A stretch of 21,785 nucleotides of DNA. It comes from Intoshia linei (lineage: Eukaryota > Orthonectida > Rhopaluridae). Both the position numbers and the translations under genes were made by a program. This document shows positions 21,543 to 21,785 of this stretch, piece by piece (within the stretch, counting starts at the first letter, position 1; every line of letters starts with the position of its first letter). Below the pieces are notes generated by a model. It did no database searches. It saw only the letters and a list, made by a program, of their open reading frames with translations, and was not told the origin of the DNA. The stretch lies in the NCBI GenBank assembly GCA_001642005.1, contig LWCA01000627.1, positions 1-21,785 of the forward strand. Direction: 5' to 3'.

Positions 21543-21785
21543 CTATATATATAATTATACATGTATATTAGGGGTGTGAACGAATTTTTATATCAAAAGT
21601 GCACCCTTCCACCATATGAAAATTTTGAAAATATTCAATTTGCACCCAATCTTACCTCTCAACTGTTAAAAAAAACCCTGGGGCATCGCCTATAAAGTTT
21701 TGAACAATATATCGCAGTAACTAATATATAGCAATTTTCTTAAAAATATTATTTTAAATATAAAATTTTTTATACAAATAGCTAT
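21543..21785. other. Upstream intron of the TMEM231-like gene; possible transposon end
   Basis: Ends (minus strand) in acceptor ATATATAG at 21543. TTAGGGGTGTGAACGAATTT near 21569 resembles a transposon terminus, but its partner would be outside the window. No further exon was found. Confidence 0.3.

Overview
The window looks like nuclear DNA of an arthropod, most likely an insect: it is very AT-rich, its genes have short GT-AG introns, and it carries hAT transposons of the BED-finger/ZBED5-like kind, a Ty3/gypsy retrotransposon, a pogo-type MITE and a fragment of an uncharacterized protein family repeated in many insect genomes. A sternorrhynchan (aphid-like) source is my guess from overall character. 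It is not shown by the sequence.

Three host genes can be assembled exon by exon; none is visible as one long ORF. (1) On the + strand, 2346-9221, nine exons encode a diverged LST8-like WD40 protein (TOR-complex subunit family). The first coding exon is missing, probably left of the window. (2) On the - strand, 12799-9583, four exons encode a 776-residue REPTOR/CREBRF-family bZIP transcription factor. Genes 1 and 2 converge, with their poly(A) signals 7 bases apart. (3) On the - strand, 21542-19569, three exons encode the C-terminal part of a TMEM231-like transition-zone membrane protein. A terminal exon of an unidentified + strand gene (19370-19462) converges on it, again with closely packed poly(A) signals.

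Mobile DNA fills the introns and spacers. 1-1758 is the right part of a decayed hAT element, probably within the first LST8-like intron. A 5'-truncated, broken gypsy pol with polypurine tract occupies 3650-6200 in the third intron. Two dispersed repeat modules (P and Q) follow it and recur at 18012-18762 with one module inverted. A small inverted-repeat element lies in another intron (8121-8341). Between REPTOR and the TMEM231 pair lies a nest: a decayed copy of the uncharacterized family (13595-14330), then a 348-bp hAT MITE (14475-17116) split by a 2286-bp hAT element (14722-17007), each with perfect 8-bp target duplications, then the left end of a third hAT starting exactly at the outer duplication. 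A 198-bp pogo-like MITE sits in a TMEM231 intron.

The most notable biological point is the convergent pairing of an LST8-family gene (TORC1/TORC2 subunit) with REPTOR (a transcription factor that TORC1 represses in flies). Whether this is meaningful or chance needs comparison across species.
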